From the NCBI RefSeq assembly GCF_001678675.1, contig NZ_LZRN01000041.1, positions 1 through 36,358 of the forward strand: a stretch of DNA of 36,358 nucleotides. Reading direction: 5' to 3'. A model generated the notes under the pieces. The model worked only from the letters and a program-made list of their open reading frames with translations. It had not been told where the DNA came from and did no database searches. Shown piece by piece: positions 7,932 to 17,442 of the stretch. Numbering within the stretch: the first letter of the stretch is position 1; the number at the start of each line of letters is the position of its first letter. A program made the translations under genes and the position numbers. Source of the DNA: Gelidibacter algens. GTDB taxonomy: Bacteria > Bacteroidota > Bacteroidia > Flavobacteriales > Flavobacteriaceae.

Positions 7932-9380
7932 ATGTTATTTAATTCAATAGACTTTGCGATATTTCTACCTGTAGTCTTTATCCTATATTGGTTTTTCTGT
8001 CAAAAAAATTTAAAACTTCAGAACTTGCTAATTGTAGCTGCAAGTTATTTGTTCTATGGTTGGTGGGACTGGCGGTTTTTATCACTCATTGTTTTCAGTA
8101 CAATTGTAGATTATTCTATTGGCGTTGCGCTCTCTAATGAAGACAATCAAAAAAAACGAAAACTCTATCTATGGATCAGTATCATCGTAAACTTGGGATT
8201 TCTTGGGTTTTTTAAATATTATAATTTTTTCTTAGATAACTTAATTACAGCATTCACTTTTTTTGGAACTGAATTACGCGCAAGCTCTCTAAAAATCATA
8301 TTACCCGTTGGGATAAGCTTTTATACGTTTCAAACCTTAAGTTATACTATAGATGTTTACCGAAAGAAAATTACACCTACTAAGGACATCGTAGCATTTT
8401 CTGCCTTTGTTAGTTTCTTTCCACAATTGGTTGCTGGTCCTATTGAACGAGCTACAAATTTATTACCTCAGTTTTATACAAAGCGTAAATTTGAACATAA
8501 TCAAGCTGTTGACGGACTGCGTCAAATACTTTGGGGGATGTTCAAAAAAATAGTCATTGCAGATAATTGTGCCGAATTTGCGAATGAATTTTTCAATAAC
8601 CACACAGAATATGGTGGTAGTGGATTACTGTTAGGAGCTATATTCTTTACGTTCCAAATATATGGTGATTTCTCAGGTTACTCAGATATCGCAATTGGAA
8701 CGTCTCGATTGTTTGGGTTTAACTTAAAACAAAATTTTGCCTTTCCATATTTCTCCAGAGACATTGCTGAGTTTTGGAGACGCTGGCATATATCATTGTC
8801 TACATGGTTTAGGGATTATTTATATATCCCACTAGGAGGGAGTAAAGGCGGAACGTTAATGAAAGTGCGCAATACTTTTATAATATTTATAGTTAGTGGT
8901 TTTTGGCATGGTGCCAACTGGACCTTTATAGTTTGGGGAGCATTAAATGCTATTTATTTCCTTCCACTGCTATTAGCTAAAAAAAATAGAGCTAATATTG
9001 GTGATGTCGCTGAAGGCCGATTAATACCCTCCTTAAAGGAAATCTTAAATATTATTTCAACCTTTTTACTTACTGTACTTGCTTGGGTATTTTTTAGAGC
9101 AGACTCTGTTACCCAAGCCATAGAATATTTAATAGGTATTTTTTCGAAAAGCTTATTCTCTATTCCAGAGTTTGAGAACAGAACACATGCAATGGAAGTT
9201 CTAGTTCTCATAGGGTTTTTAATGTTCATTGAATGGCTTGGAAGAGAATCTCAATATGGTTTAGAACATCTAGGGCTTAATTGGAATAGAAGTTTGAGAA
9301 TTGCCTTTTATCTGGCCATTATCTGTTTAATATTTTTATTTATGGGTAAGGAACAAGAATTTATTTATTTCCAGTTTTAA
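7932..9380 (+). CDS. MBOAT family O-acyltransferase (AlgI-like)
   Basis: A 482-residue multipass inner-membrane acyltransferase. Related AlgI/DltB/PatA proteins pass acetyl groups from the cytoplasm to the periplasmic side for O-acetylation of alginate, other exopolysaccharides or peptidoglycan. The two MBOAT landmarks are present: FWRRWHISLSTWFRDYLYIP with H286, and FWHGANWTF with H326, the expected catalytic histidine. Length and the start MLFNSIDFAIFLPVVF are normal for the family. The next gene, in the same direction, encodes an SGNH-type periplasmic protein, the usual partner that finishes the transfer. No alginate genes are nearby, so the polysaccharide is unknown. Confidence 0.92.
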   Translation: MLFNSIDFAIFLPVVFILYWFFCQKNLKLQNLLIVAASYLFYGWWDWRFLSLIVFSTIVDYSIGVALSNEDNQKKRKLYLWISIIVNLGFLGFFKYYNFFLDNLITAFTFFGTELRASSLKIILPVGISFYTFQTLSYTIDVYRKKITPTKDIVAFSAFVSFFPQLVAGPIERATNLLPQFYTKRKFEHNQAVDGLRQILWGMFKKIVIADNCAEFANEFFNNHTEYGGSGLLLGAIFFTFQIYGDFSGYSDIAIGTSRLFGFNLKQNFAFPYFSRDIAEFWRRWHISLSTWFRDYLYIPLGGSKGGTLMKVRNTFIIFIVSGFWHGANWTFIVWGALNAIYFLPLLLAKKNRANIGDVAEGRLIPSLKEILNIISTFLLTVLAWVFFRADSVTQAIEYLIGIFSKSLFSIPEFENRTHAMEVLVLIGFLMFIEWLGRESQYGLEHLGLNWNRSLRIAFYLAIICLIFLFMGKEQEFIYFQF

Positions 9381-9381
9381 T

Positions 9382-9433
9382 ATGAAGACTTTTATAAAAA
9401 AAACAATTTTCTTTTTATTCTATAGCAGTTCTA
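9382..9433 (+). other. Out-of-frame 5' leader of the SGNH gene, with an A8 tract
   Basis: The ATG at 9382 reads MKTFIKKTIFFLFYSSS and, if uncorrected, ends at a TAA near 9490. The run of eight A at 9396-9403 is the likeliest slip site; with seven A the frame joins the downstream gene, giving a leader that ends in IAVLLVLAISIGAYYIV. Confidence 0.55.
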
Positions 9434-10327
9434 TTGGTCTTAGCTATTTCAATAGGCGCTTATTATATAGTGAAGTCGCAGTCAAGTTTTAAAATCGATA
9501 AAAATATAACGAAGCTAGTTGTTGGCCATTCACACTCTGAACATTCAGTAAACGATTCCATTCTTAAAAACAGCCTTAATCTTTCTGCTTCTGGAGAGTC
9601 ATATTTCTACAATTATCAAAAATTAAGAAAGGTAGTTAGTGCTAACAAACATATAAATACAGTATTTATAGAATTTACTAACAACCATGTTGATAGTGTA
9701 ATGGATGAGTGGATTTGGGGCTATGACCAAATGTCATTTCGTTTACAATATTACGGTCCTTTTATGGATCCTGAAGACTTTAAAATATTACTGAAACACA
9801 ATCCAACAGATTTGCTCTCAAGTTATTCCGTAGCAACTCGTAAATACTTATACCGTATAATTGGAGGTGATTACTATTTAATAGATGAGATTGGAGGATA
9901 TGCGTATTCAAAGCGCAGTAAAGTAGATGAAATAATTGCCAACAACAAGTTCAATGTTTCAATATCTGAAAACCATTCCCTTTCTGAAATCAATCTAAAT
10001 TATTTAAGAAAAATGATAGAATATTGTAGGGAAAGGAATATTAAAGTTTTTCTCATTAGAAGTCCTTTCCACCCACTCTATGACGCTTTGAGTAATGAAG
10101 CTGTTTACCAAAACGTATTGAAAACGCAATTCAGTGATGTGGACTTGTTAGATTTTTCAACAATGGATTTCCCCAATAATAATTATTTAGATTTACAACA
10201 TCTAAATTATAAAGGAGCCAAGAAATTTACCACACTCTTTAACGATCTAATTGAGAATAATATTCTAAATTCAGATCACAAGCAATCCTTAATAGATGAT
10301 CGCATTAAAGAGTCCAATAAAAAATAA
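9434..10327 (+). CDS. SGNH-hydrolase-like partner of the MBOAT acyltransferase (5' end appears frameshifted)
   Basis: A membrane-anchored periplasmic protein with an SGNH/GDSL-like layout: S33 in VVGHSHSEHS acts as the block-I serine, and D253 and H256 in LDLQHLNYKGA form the block-V Asp-x-x-His pair. Such proteins sit beside MBOAT genes and transfer or remove acyl groups on the polysaccharide. Only a TTG at 9434 opens this frame. An ATG at 9382, two bases after the MBOAT stop, begins a positively charged, hydrophobic leader (MKTFIKKTIFFLF) in another frame. Dropping one base near 9396-9421 joins the two into an ordinary signal anchor. The true gene is probably 9382-10327 with a one-base frameshift. 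Whether that is mutation, slippage or sequencing error cannot be decided here. Confidence 0.75.
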   Translation: MVLAISIGAYYIVKSQSSFKIDKNITKLVVGHSHSEHSVNDSILKNSLNLSASGESYFYNYQKLRKVVSANKHINTVFIEFTNNHVDSVMDEWIWGYDQMSFRLQYYGPFMDPEDFKILLKHNPTDLLSSYSVATRKYLYRIIGGDYYLIDEIGGYAYSKRSKVDEIIANNKFNVSISENHSLSEINLNYLRKMIEYCRERNIKVFLIRSPFHPLYDALSNEAVYQNVLKTQFSDVDLLDFSTMDFPNNNYLDLQHLNYKGAKKFTTLFNDLIENNILNSDHKQSLIDDRIKESNKK

Positions 10328-10402
10328 AGTAAACCTCGTTTTTGATTTTTCTACTTTGAAATGATGTGACCTTGGGCATCACTATTAAAAAACACTCAAT
10401 GT

Positions 10403-10428
10403 ATGCTTCTCAACTTGAGCATTTTTTC
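10403..10428 (+). terminator. Candidate terminator after the SGNH gene
   Basis: ATGCTT (10403-10408) pairs with GAGCAT (10417-10422), including one G-U pair, and is followed by a run of six T (10422-10427). The stem is short. The position, 75 bases after the stop and before the convergent parC gene, is suitable. Confidence 0.42.
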
Positions 10429-10569
10429 TTACCGATAGCCTTTATTATAATTAAAATTCTTCAAACCTCTACAAAGACACAAAAGACAATAGTATCTAAA
10501 AGGTACAAAGCATATGTACACAAAATCAGTAGAGTCACTTTCGTATATAATTACAACGATACTGGAAGT

Positions 10570-13221
10570 CTAAAATAACTTTCCTTGTCCATTTCCGTCA
10601 TCATCAGAGTCCTCTTCCTCATCAGTTTTAATAGTTTTAGAAGGTGTATCTTCTGAAATATCATCCTCATCAACAACCTCAATCTCCTCAGCCGGCACCT
10701 CCTCAGGAGCCTCGTACGGCAATGGTTCCAACAAACTAATTTGGTTGACTTTTTCTTTTGTCAATTGATTCCCTAAAGCTGTAATACCTTTAACACTAAT
10801 GAATTCTTCCAGATTGACCTCTAAGTTATCTTTTCTCTCTTTGCCGCGCTCCTTCGTTAATTCCACTTCAGCAATTGGCTTCCAATCAGTTGAAATAATT
10901 TCCAAATGCGATTTAGGATGTTCTGAAATAAACAACTCTTCTTTCCCTTCTTGATCAATCAGGAAACGCTTTACGTAAAATCGCTCTTTTTCACCCTCAA
11001 AATAAATAGCAGAAATTGGTTTTTTAGGAACCCATTTTTCCAAAATAATCATATCGCTGTCAAAACGCGACGTTAATTCTGGTAAAATTGTCTTTACAAT
11101 ACCTGATTGGTTGATGATCAACAAGCGATCTTCACCTCTAAATTCCCCTATCAATTCGCCTCTGCCGTCTACATTTAATCGTTGCACAGTATCATCGAAC
11201 CATATTTTACGCGGTTTTAAGGTTGAAATGCCTTTCTCTTTAAGTTCAATTTTCTTAATGGCATATTTGGTAACTTGATTGCCTTTGGAATTTCGGCCTT
11301 TGATTAAAATTTCTGTGAAATCAAGATCCCATTTCAGTTTTTTTATACTTCCCACCTGTCTTAGGAAAATAGTGATCACTTCAGCCTCCCCATTAGGATT
11401 GGAAGAGAAATACAAAACGGTGGAGCCTTTGCTGCCGTTGGTCAAATCATATTCCTTATCTCGCGTGACGCCGGTAACAGAAAAACGCTTGACATAGGAT
11501 GGTCCTTTGGCGCCATCACGATATATCATATTATAAATGGTACGTTTGTCTTTTTTATTAAATACTTCCACATTTATGATATCCTTCCCTACAAATGTTT
11601 TGGCATCAACCTTCGTGATCATCATTTTGCCGTCTCGAGTAAACACAATAATATCATCAATATCACTACAATCACATACATACTCATCTCTTTTGAGAGA
11701 CGTGCCCACAAAACCTTCTTCTCTATTGACGTAAAGCTTGGTGTTCCTGATAATCACTTTTGTAGCATCTACATCATCAAACAAACGGATTTCCGTCAAA
11801 CGCTCCCTTCCTTTGCCATAATCATTTTTGAGTCTTGTAAAATAAGCTATGGCATAATCCACTAAATGAGCCAGGTCATGTTTCACTTGGGCAATTTGAT
11901 CTTCGAGGGCATCAATTTTTTGCTGTGCTTTATCAATATCAAATTTAGAAATACGCTTGATTCGGATTTCAGTTAAGCGCTCAATATCTTCAGTGGTAAT
12001 GGCACGTTTTAAGTGTTTAATATGTGGCTGAAGTCCTTTATCAATGGCAGTAATAACACCATCCCAGGTTTCTTCTTCCTCAATATCACGGTAAATCCTG
12101 TTTTCGATAAATATCCGTTCCAAGGATGCAAAATGCCACTGTTCTTCATACTCATCCAACTTCAATTCAAGATTCTGCTTTAAAAGCTGAACGGTGTTGT
12201 CTGTAGAACGACGCAACATTTCCGTAACCCCCACAAATAGTGGTTTGTTATCTTCAATGACACAACCCAATGGAGAAATTGAAACCTCACAATTGGTGAA
12301 GGCATATAAAGCGTCAATGGTTTTATCTGGCGAAATTCCTGACGGTAAATGGACCAAAATCTCTACTGACGACGAGGTATTGTCTTCAATCTTCTTGATT
12401 TTTATTTTGCCTTTATCATTCGCTTTTAAAATAGAATCAATCAACGACGATGTATTGGTGCTAAAAGGAATTTCATTAATGACCAAAGTGCTTTTGTCCA
12501 TTTGTGAAATTTTTGCCCGTACGCGCACTTTTCCGCCGCGCAGTCCGTCTTTGTAGTCTGTGATATCTATAATTCCCGCAGTTGGAAAATCGGGATAAAT
12601 AGTAAATTTCTTTCCGTTAAGATGTTTGATTGACGCATCAATCAATTCAATAAAATTATGTGGGAGAATTTTGGTTGAAAGTCCAACAGCTATCCCTTCG
12701 CCACCCTGCGCTAACAATAATGGGAACATCACCGGAAGGTTAACAGGCTCCTTTCGTCTGCCATCATAAGAGGCTTGCCATTCAGTAATCTTCGGATTGA
12801 AAACCACATCTATAGCAAATTTAGATAAGCGCGCCTCAATATATCGTGATGCTGCAGCACTGTCTCCCGTTAGAATATTTCCCCAGTTTCCTTGCGTATC
12901 AATCAAGATGTCTTTTTGTCCAATTTGCACCATAGCATCTGCAATACTGGCATCACCATGAGGATGGTATTGCATGGTATGCCCAACAATATTGGCGACT
13001 TTATTATATCGCCCATCGTCTAGATCTTTCATAGACTGCATGATGCGACGCTGAACAGGTTTAAATCCGTCTTCTATAGCCGGAACTGCTCGTTCAAGAA
13101 TAACATAGGAAGCATAATCCAAAAACCAATCTTTAAACATCCCTGAAACACGAGTAATGGTTTCATTGCCGGCGTTTTCCTGAATGTTTTCGTCTTCATT
13201 ATGTAGGTGATCGTCTTCCAA
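10570..13221 (-). CDS. parC: DNA topoisomerase IV subunit A
   Basis: The DNA-cleaving subunit of topoisomerase IV, which unlinks daughter chromosomes. It is 883 residues long. The breakage-reunion domain begins near residue 25. YHPHGD is at 85-90 and the catalytic tyrosine is Y127 in AAASRYIEAR. A long coiled-coil section lies near residues 420-460, followed by a C-terminal beta-propeller-like region and a strongly acidic tail rich in Glu/Asp. I call it ParC rather than GyrA because it is paired with a 621-residue ParE-type gene and lacks a clear GyrA box. The start is TTG at 13219-13221, since no ATG exists between an in-frame TAA and M28. The position equal to the quinolone-contact serine (E. 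coli S80) is Ala91. It lies 11 bases after the small membrane-protein gene. Confidence 0.92.
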   Translation of the reverse strand: MEDDHLHNEDENIQENAGNETITRVSGMFKDWFLDYASYVILERAVPAIEDGFKPVQRRIMQSMKDLDDGRYNKVANIVGHTMQYHPHGDASIADAMVQIGQKDILIDTQGNWGNILTGDSAAASRYIEARLSKFAIDVVFNPKITEWQASYDGRRKEPVNLPVMFPLLLAQGGEGIAVGLSTKILPHNFIELIDASIKHLNGKKFTIYPDFPTAGIIDITDYKDGLRGGKVRVRAKISQMDKSTLVINEIPFSTNTSSLIDSILKANDKGKIKIKKIEDNTSSSVEILVHLPSGISPDKTIDALYAFTNCEVSISPLGCVIEDNKPLFVGVTEMLRRSTDNTVQLLKQNLELKLDEYEEQWHFASLERIFIENRIYRDIEEEETWDGVITAIDKGLQPHIKHLKRAITTEDIERLTEIRIKRISKFDIDKAQQKIDALEDQIAQVKHDLAHLVDYAIAYFTRLKNDYGKGRERLTEIRLFDDVDATKVIIRNTKLYVNREEGFVGTSLKRDEYVCDCSDIDDIIVFTRDGKMMITKVDAKTFVGKDIINVEVFNKKDKRTIYNMIYRDGAKGPSYVKRFSVTGVTRDKEYDLTNGSKGSTVLYFSSNPNGEAEVITIFLRQVGSIKKLKWDLDFTEILIKGRNSKGNQVTKYAIKKIELKEKGISTLKPRKIWFDDTVQRLNVDGRGELIGEFRGEDRLLIINQSGIVKTILPELTSRFDSDMIILEKWVPKKPISAIYFEGEKERFYVKRFLIDQEGKEELFISEHPKSHLEIISTDWKPIAEVELTKERGKERKDNLEVNLEEFISVKGITALGNQLTKEKVNQISLLEPLPYEAPEEVPAEEIEVVDEDDISEDTPSKTIKTDEEEDSDDDGNGQGKLF

Positions 13222-13232
13222 AATAGCGGGTG

Positions 13233-13715
13233 TTAGTTAGTAGGTTTAGTATTATTTTTGACCATCTTGCTTAAGGACTGACCAATATAGCGTCTTTTCT
13301 TTTTAGTGACCAAGGTTACGTTAAAAGTTTCTTTTTTGATATGTCCTTTCGGGTTATTAATATGAAGTGTCAAACTTTTGAAAACAACATAATTTTTGAA
13401 TTTGAAGGCCGATAAGCGGTGCTTGTCAAATTCTAATTTATGTTCTCTATAGTTTAAGTATTCTGACAACAAAAGACCCCTGTTGATAATGACGACTTTG
13501 ATACCATCACTATCATATTCAAAATATTTTGAAATGGCATGTACTGAAAAAAACAAGACTAGAAATCCACCAAAAATGATTAGAAAAGTCAATAGCGGAT
13601 TTGATGTTAGGTGGCTGAAGGCACTGAAAACCGTTGCCAATACAATAGCAAGAACAATCAGAATAAAGTAGACTGATATAATGATATTTTTAACCTGCGC
13701 ATTATTAGTTCTCAT
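13233..13715 (-). CDS. Membrane protein of unknown function between parE and parC
   Basis: A 160-residue protein with two adjacent N-terminal membrane helices (about residues 10-32 and 40-62), followed by a roughly 95-residue soluble part that looks beta-rich and very basic at its end ([18 protein letters not shown]). The topology, two helices then a globular domain, resembles bacterial PH-like or DUF-type membrane proteins, but I recognise no named family. Its ATG overlaps the last 11 bases of parE and its stop is 11 bases before the parC start, so all three should be on one transcript and translationally coupled. A role in topoisomerase function is not shown; it may only share expression. 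Confidence 0.8.
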   Translation of the reverse strand: MRTNNAQVKNIIISVYFILIVLAIVLATVFSAFSHLTSNPLLTFLIIFGGFLVLFFSVHAISKYFEYDSDGIKVVIINRGLLLSEYLNYREHKLEFDKHRLSAFKFKNYVVFKSLTLHINNPKGHIKKETFNVTLVTKKKRRYIGQSLSKMVKNNTKPTN

Positions 13716-15570
13716 GAACTTCCTCCACTATATCTAATTCCACCTTTAGATTGTCAATTATAAATTCTTGTCTGTCAGGTGTGTTTTTGCCCATGTAAAA
13801 CTCAAGCAATGCTTCTATTGACATATCTTTATCTAGCATTATTGGATCCAATCGAATGCTTTCTCCAATGAAATTGACAAATTCATCGGGTGAGATTTCA
13901 CCAAGCCCTTTAAAGCGGGTGATTTCTGGTTTAGGTTTTAATTTTTCAATTGCATCACGACGCTCCTGCTCCGAATAACAATAAATAGTTTCCTTTTTAT
14001 TTCTGACCCTAAACAATGGGGTTTGTAAAATATACAAGTGACCTTCCTTAATCAGCTCTGGAAAAAACTGCAAGAAGAAGGTGATCAACAATAAACGTAT
14101 ATGCATCCCATCCACATCGGCATCTGTAGCGATCACAATATTGTTATAGCGCAAATCCTCAATGGATTCTTCAATATTTAAAGCAGCTTGCAGCAGATTG
14201 AATTCTTCATTTTCATAAACAATTTTTTTGTTCATGCCATATGAATTCAAAGGTTTACCCCTCAAACTAAATACCGCTTGGGTATTGACATCCCTTGATT
14301 TGGTGATGCTTCCTGATGCAGAATCACCCTCCGTTATAAATAACGTGGACTCTAAATAACGATTGTTTTTAATGTCCCCAAAATGAACACGGCAATCTCG
14401 TAACTTTTTATTATGAAGGTTTGATTTCTTGGCCCTGTCCTTAGCCAGTTTTCTAATACCTGACAATTCTTTACGCTCACGTTCTGCCTGAAGTATTTTA
14501 CGCTGAATTTTATCAGCAGTTTCAGGATTCTTGTGCAAAAAATTATCTAATTGTGTTTTTACAAAGTCGTTGACAAAAGTTCTCACCGTTGGCAAATTGC
14601 CTCCCATATCTGTAGAGCCCAACTTGGTTTTGGTCTGACTTTCAAAAACAGGCTCCATGACTTTCACGGCAACTGCGGTGACCACAGATTTTCGAACATC
14701 AGAAGCGTCATAATTTTTGCCGTAAAACTCACGTATGGTTTTTACGAGTGCTTCGCGATAAGCCGCTAAGTGCGTCCCACCTTGAGTGGTATTTTGTCCA
14801 TTCACAAAAGAGTGGTATTCTTCGCTATATTGTGTTTTACTATGGGTTAAGGCTATTTCTATATCCTCGCCCTTAAGATGGATGATAGGATAAGTCACAT
14901 CAGACTCCTTGATGTTTTCCTCCAATAGATCCTTTAATCCATTCTCACTATAATATTTCTCTCCGTTAAAAAGAATGGTCAAGCCCGTGTTGAGATACAC
15001 ATAATTTTTGAGCATTTTCTCAACATATTCGTTACGATACTTATAATTTTTGAAAATTGCTTCATCCGGAATAAAGGACACTTTCGTGCCTTTTCGTCTT
15101 GAAGTATCATCCAATACCTCTTGGTTGGTGAGATTACCTTGGGAAAATTCCGCGGAAGCGGACTTATTATCACGAGTGGATTCTACCCGAAAAAAATGGG
15201 ACAACGCATTGACCGCCTTGGTACCAACCCCGTTAAGACCCACAGATTTTTTGAAAGCCCTAGAGTCATACTTTCCACCGGTATTCATTTTGGAAACCAC
15301 ATCGACCACTTTTCCTAGCGGAATGCCACGTCCATAATCTCGGACAATCACCTTATTGCCCTGAATGGAAACTTCAATAGTTTTCCCGGCTCCCATAACA
15401 TATTCGTCAATGGAATTATCTAAAACTTCTTTTAGAAGAATATAAATGCCATCGTCGGGTGATGAGCCATCTCCAAGCTTCCCAATATACATCCCTGGAC
15501 GCATACGAATGTGCTCTTTCCAATCGAGCGAACGTATATTATCTTCGGTGTAGTCAGTTTCTTGGGACAT
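13705..15570 (-). CDS. parE: DNA topoisomerase IV subunit B
   Basis: The ATPase subunit of topoisomerase IV. It is 621 residues long, the usual length for Bacteroidetes ParE. The GHKL ATPase domain shows the catalytic Glu E48 and Mg-binding N52 in [12 protein letters not shown], the GRGIP motif, and the ATP-lid [14 protein letters not shown]. The TOPRIM domain shows EGDSASG and DADVDGMHI, the metal-binding acidic residues needed for strand cleavage. The start [17 protein letters not shown] leads straight into the conserved RPGMYIG block. It is the first gene of a parE / membrane protein / parC run. Confidence 0.95.
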   Translation of the reverse strand: MSQETDYTEDNIRSLDWKEHIRMRPGMYIGKLGDGSSPDDGIYILLKEVLDNSIDEYVMGAGKTIEVSIQGNKVIVRDYGRGIPLGKVVDVVSKMNTGGKYDSRAFKKSVGLNGVGTKAVNALSHFFRVESTRDNKSASAEFSQGNLTNQEVLDDTSRRKGTKVSFIPDEAIFKNYKYRNEYVEKMLKNYVYLNTGLTILFNGEKYYSENGLKDLLEENIKESDVTYPIIHLKGEDIEIALTHSKTQYSEEYHSFVNGQNTTQGGTHLAAYREALVKTIREFYGKNYDASDVRKSVVTAVAVKVMEPVFESQTKTKLGSTDMGGNLPTVRTFVNDFVKTQLDNFLHKNPETADKIQRKILQAERERKELSGIRKLAKDRAKKSNLHNKKLRDCRVHFGDIKNNRYLESTLFITEGDSASGSITKSRDVNTQAVFSLRGKPLNSYGMNKKIVYENEEFNLLQAALNIEESIEDLRYNNIVIATDADVDGMHIRLLLITFFLQFFPELIKEGHLYILQTPLFRVRNKKETIYCYSEQERRDAIEKLKPKPEITRFKGLGEISPDEFVNFIGESIRLDPIMLDKDMSIEALLEFYMGKNTPDRQEFIIDNLKVELDIVEEVHEN

Positions 15571-15717
15571 AAAAGGATGAAAATTTAGATAGGTTGCTAA
15601 TATAGCATTTCGCTACAAAACATAAAACCGCATTGTGCTAAAGTAATTAACAAAGTTTTTAAGATTGAAACTAAAGCATGAAGTTAAAATCAAGAAGATT
15701 CCATACCAACTCTAATT

Positions 15718-15867
15718 TCAACTTTTTTTCTTGAATGTAAAATATAATATAGGGATGATAAGAATTGCCAGGGCAATAATTAAGGAGGTGATAAACACAA
15801 ATTTAAACACGTAATAAAGGACCACAAAGAAGATGATTGCCCCAACAAGCCATAATAAAATTTTCAT
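15718..15867 (-). CDS. 49-residue membrane microprotein
   Basis: A short open frame (ATG at 15865-15867, stop TGA at 15718-15720) encoding 49 residues. It starts MKILLWLVGAIIFFVVLYYV and continues with a second hydrophobic stretch (SLIIALAILIIPILYF), ending in FKKKS. Two membrane helices with a lysine-rich end are a typical small membrane protein. A TAnnTTTG element 19 bases upstream of the ATG supports real expression. I do not recognise the family. It lies between ychF and parE on the same strand. It could be chance, but the composition and promoter position argue against that. Confidence 0.62.
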   Translation of the reverse strand: MKILLWLVGAIIFFVVLYYVFKFVFITSLIIALAILIIPILYFTFKKKS

Positions 15868-15885
15868 AGAATTTCAATTTTGTAT

Positions 15886-15893
15886 CAAATTTA
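15886..15893 (-). promoter_or_regulatory. Putative -7 promoter element of the 49-residue gene
   Basis: The minus strand reads TAAATTTG, an exact TAnnTTTG match, ending 18 bases before the ATG at 15867, the same spacing seen at other genes in this window. No clear -33 motif is seen. Confidence 0.42.
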
Positions 15894-16104
15894 AAGATAG
15901 GCATAAAATTGGCCTTATATAAAAAAAATGTTAATGCAGATGCCATCAATTGGTGACTCCTCTAATATAAAATCACAAATCACACTTTTAATATCGTAAA
16001 AGATAGAGAGAAAATCCCATTGCTACCCTAATTACAAACTGATAGCTGTTTTTCCAATCAAAAAGAAGCAATCGTTAATTTCGAAATGTCTAATTGACAA
16101 TTGT

Positions 16105-17199
16105 CTATACATTAAATAGGAAATGCATCACATCACCATCTTTCACGATATAGCCTTTACCTTCAACGCGCATTTTCCCAGCTTCCTTTACTTTGGCCTC
16201 ACTACCTAAAGTAGAAAAATCCTCGTAAGCAATCACTTCAGCCCTGATAAATCCTTTTTCAAAATCCGTATGGATGACTCCTGCCGCTTGTGGAGCGGTT
16301 GCGCCAACGTCAATAGTCCATGCACGCACTTCCTTAACACCTGCAGTGAAATAAGTTTGTTGCTTTAAAAGTTTATAAGCTGATCTGATCAATTTTGAAG
16401 ATCCTGGCTCCTCCAGACCAATATCCTGTAAGAACATTTGACGCTCTTCATAACTGTCCAATTCATTAATATCAGCTTCTGTACCTACTGCCAATACTAA
16501 TATTTCAGCGTTCTCGTCTTTAACCGCTTCTCTTACTTGTTCCACATAAGCGTTACCCGTTGCAGCTGAGCCTTCATCAACATTGCAAACATACATAACT
16601 GGCTTGTCTGTAATAAACTGAGCAGGATCAACAAAGTCAATATAGTCTTCTTTGTCAAACTCCAAAGTTCTGATAGATATTCCCGCCTCTAAGGCTGCCT
16701 TTATTTTCAGTAACACAGCCTCCTCTTTCTGGGCTTCTTTATTTCCGGTTTTAGCGGCGCGTTTTACCTTTTCAAGTTTTTTATCAACCGTTTCCAAATC
16801 TTTCAACTGAAGCTCCATATCAATGGTCTCCTTGTCTCTAATAGGATTAATATTGCCATCAACATGTATAATATTGTCATTGTCAAAACAACGCAACACG
16901 TGTAAAATAGCATCCGTTTCTCTAATGTTTGCCAAGAATTGGTTACCCAAACCTTCACCTTTACTAGCACCTTTCACCAAACCGGCAATATCTACAATCT
17001 CTACAGTTGCAGGTTGCACGCGCACAGGTTTTACAAGGGCTTCCAACCGCTCCAATCGCGGATCTGGAACATTGACGATGCCAATATTTGGCTCAATGGT
17101 ACAAAACGGAAAGTTGGCACTTTGCGCTTTGGCGTTAGATAAACAGTTAAAAAGGGTTGATTTCCCTACGTTTGGCAATCCTACAATTCCGGCTTTCAT
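16105..17199 (-). CDS. ychF: Redox-regulated ATPase YchF (OBG family)
   Basis: A 364-residue P-loop protein of the OBG family. YchF binds ATP in preference to GTP, associates with ribosomes and modulates stress responses. Visible are the P-loop GLPNVGKST at residues 7-15, the switch-2 [20 protein letters not shown] (about 70-89), an inserted coiled coil with many Lys/Glu near 130-160, and the C-terminal TGS-type domain ending [19 protein letters not shown], highly conserved in this family. Length is normal. A hairpin lies in the leader. It is likely a single-gene unit; a 238-base gap separates it from the 49-residue gene. Confidence 0.95.
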   Translation of the reverse strand: MKAGIVGLPNVGKSTLFNCLSNAKAQSANFPFCTIEPNIGIVNVPDPRLERLEALVKPVRVQPATVEIVDIAGLVKGASKGEGLGNQFLANIRETDAILHVLRCFDNDNIIHVDGNINPIRDKETIDMELQLKDLETVDKKLEKVKRAAKTGNKEAQKEEAVLLKIKAALEAGISIRTLEFDKEDYIDFVDPAQFITDKPVMYVCNVDEGSAATGNAYVEQVREAVKDENAEILVLAVGTEADINELDSYEERQMFLQDIGLEEPGSSKLIRSAYKLLKQQTYFTAGVKEVRAWTIDVGATAPQAAGVIHTDFEKGFIRAEVIAYEDFSTLGSEAKVKEAGKMRVEGKGYIVKDGDVMHFLFNV

Positions 17200-17442
17200 T
17201 TTATATTAGTATTTCACATCAAATATGATGTATGCAATTATTCCTGATTTTCAGGATGCAAATTTAATGAAATATCTGAATATATTATACGATATCTCAA
17301 GGGCTATTCTGAGTGTTTTATTTTTACTTTATTTCTAAATAAATTTCACATTATAAAACCTGAAAGGCATTTTATTAGAAATAATTTAATTTTTAGCAAT
17401 AATCATTATATTTATGTTAATTAACTCAAAAACAATTGAAGT
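17200..17442. other. Intergenic region upstream of the TonB receptor
   Basis: A 243-base AT-rich gap between divergent genes. The ychF promoter element and hairpin are at its left end. On the plus side I see no exact TAnnTTTG element before the receptor. A 10-bp inverted repeat (TTATTTCTAA at 17329-17338, TTAGAAATAA at 17375-17384) is present but may be chance at this base composition. Confidence 0.4.
17242..17266 (-). promoter_or_regulatory. Putative ychF promoter element and leader hairpin
   Basis: The minus strand carries TAAATTTG at 17266-17259, matching TAnnTTTG. Just downstream in the transcript TCCTGA and TCAGGA (17242-17247 and 17251-17256 on the plus strand) make a perfect 6-bp stem with a 3-nt loop. 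The ATG follows about 42 bases later. The hairpin may shape the leader; no riboswitch fold is recognised. Confidence 0.35.

Noticed and set aside
10366-10578. A 70-residue plus-strand open frame after the SGNH gene
   Set aside because: It begins with GTG, contains the terminator-like hairpin at 10403-10428, runs into the 3' end of parC and has no promoter element or recognisable composition.
10570-13221. Calling the large minus-strand topoisomerase subunit GyrA
   Set aside because: It is paired with a ParE-length gene in one operon, and a GyrA-box-like stretch in the C-terminal part is not apparent.
15595-15612. Short palindrome GCTAATATAGC upstream of parE
   Set aside because: Its arms are only 4 bp and it does not overlap an exact -7 element.
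17225-17341. A short open frame of about 38 codons upstream of the TonB receptor
   Set aside because: It overlaps the ychF promoter element and hairpin in antisense and has no supporting signal.
17329-17384. A 10-bp inverted repeat with a 36-bp spacer upstream of the TonB receptor
   Set aside because: The region is very AT-rich and no promoter element sits with it, so a chance match is likely.
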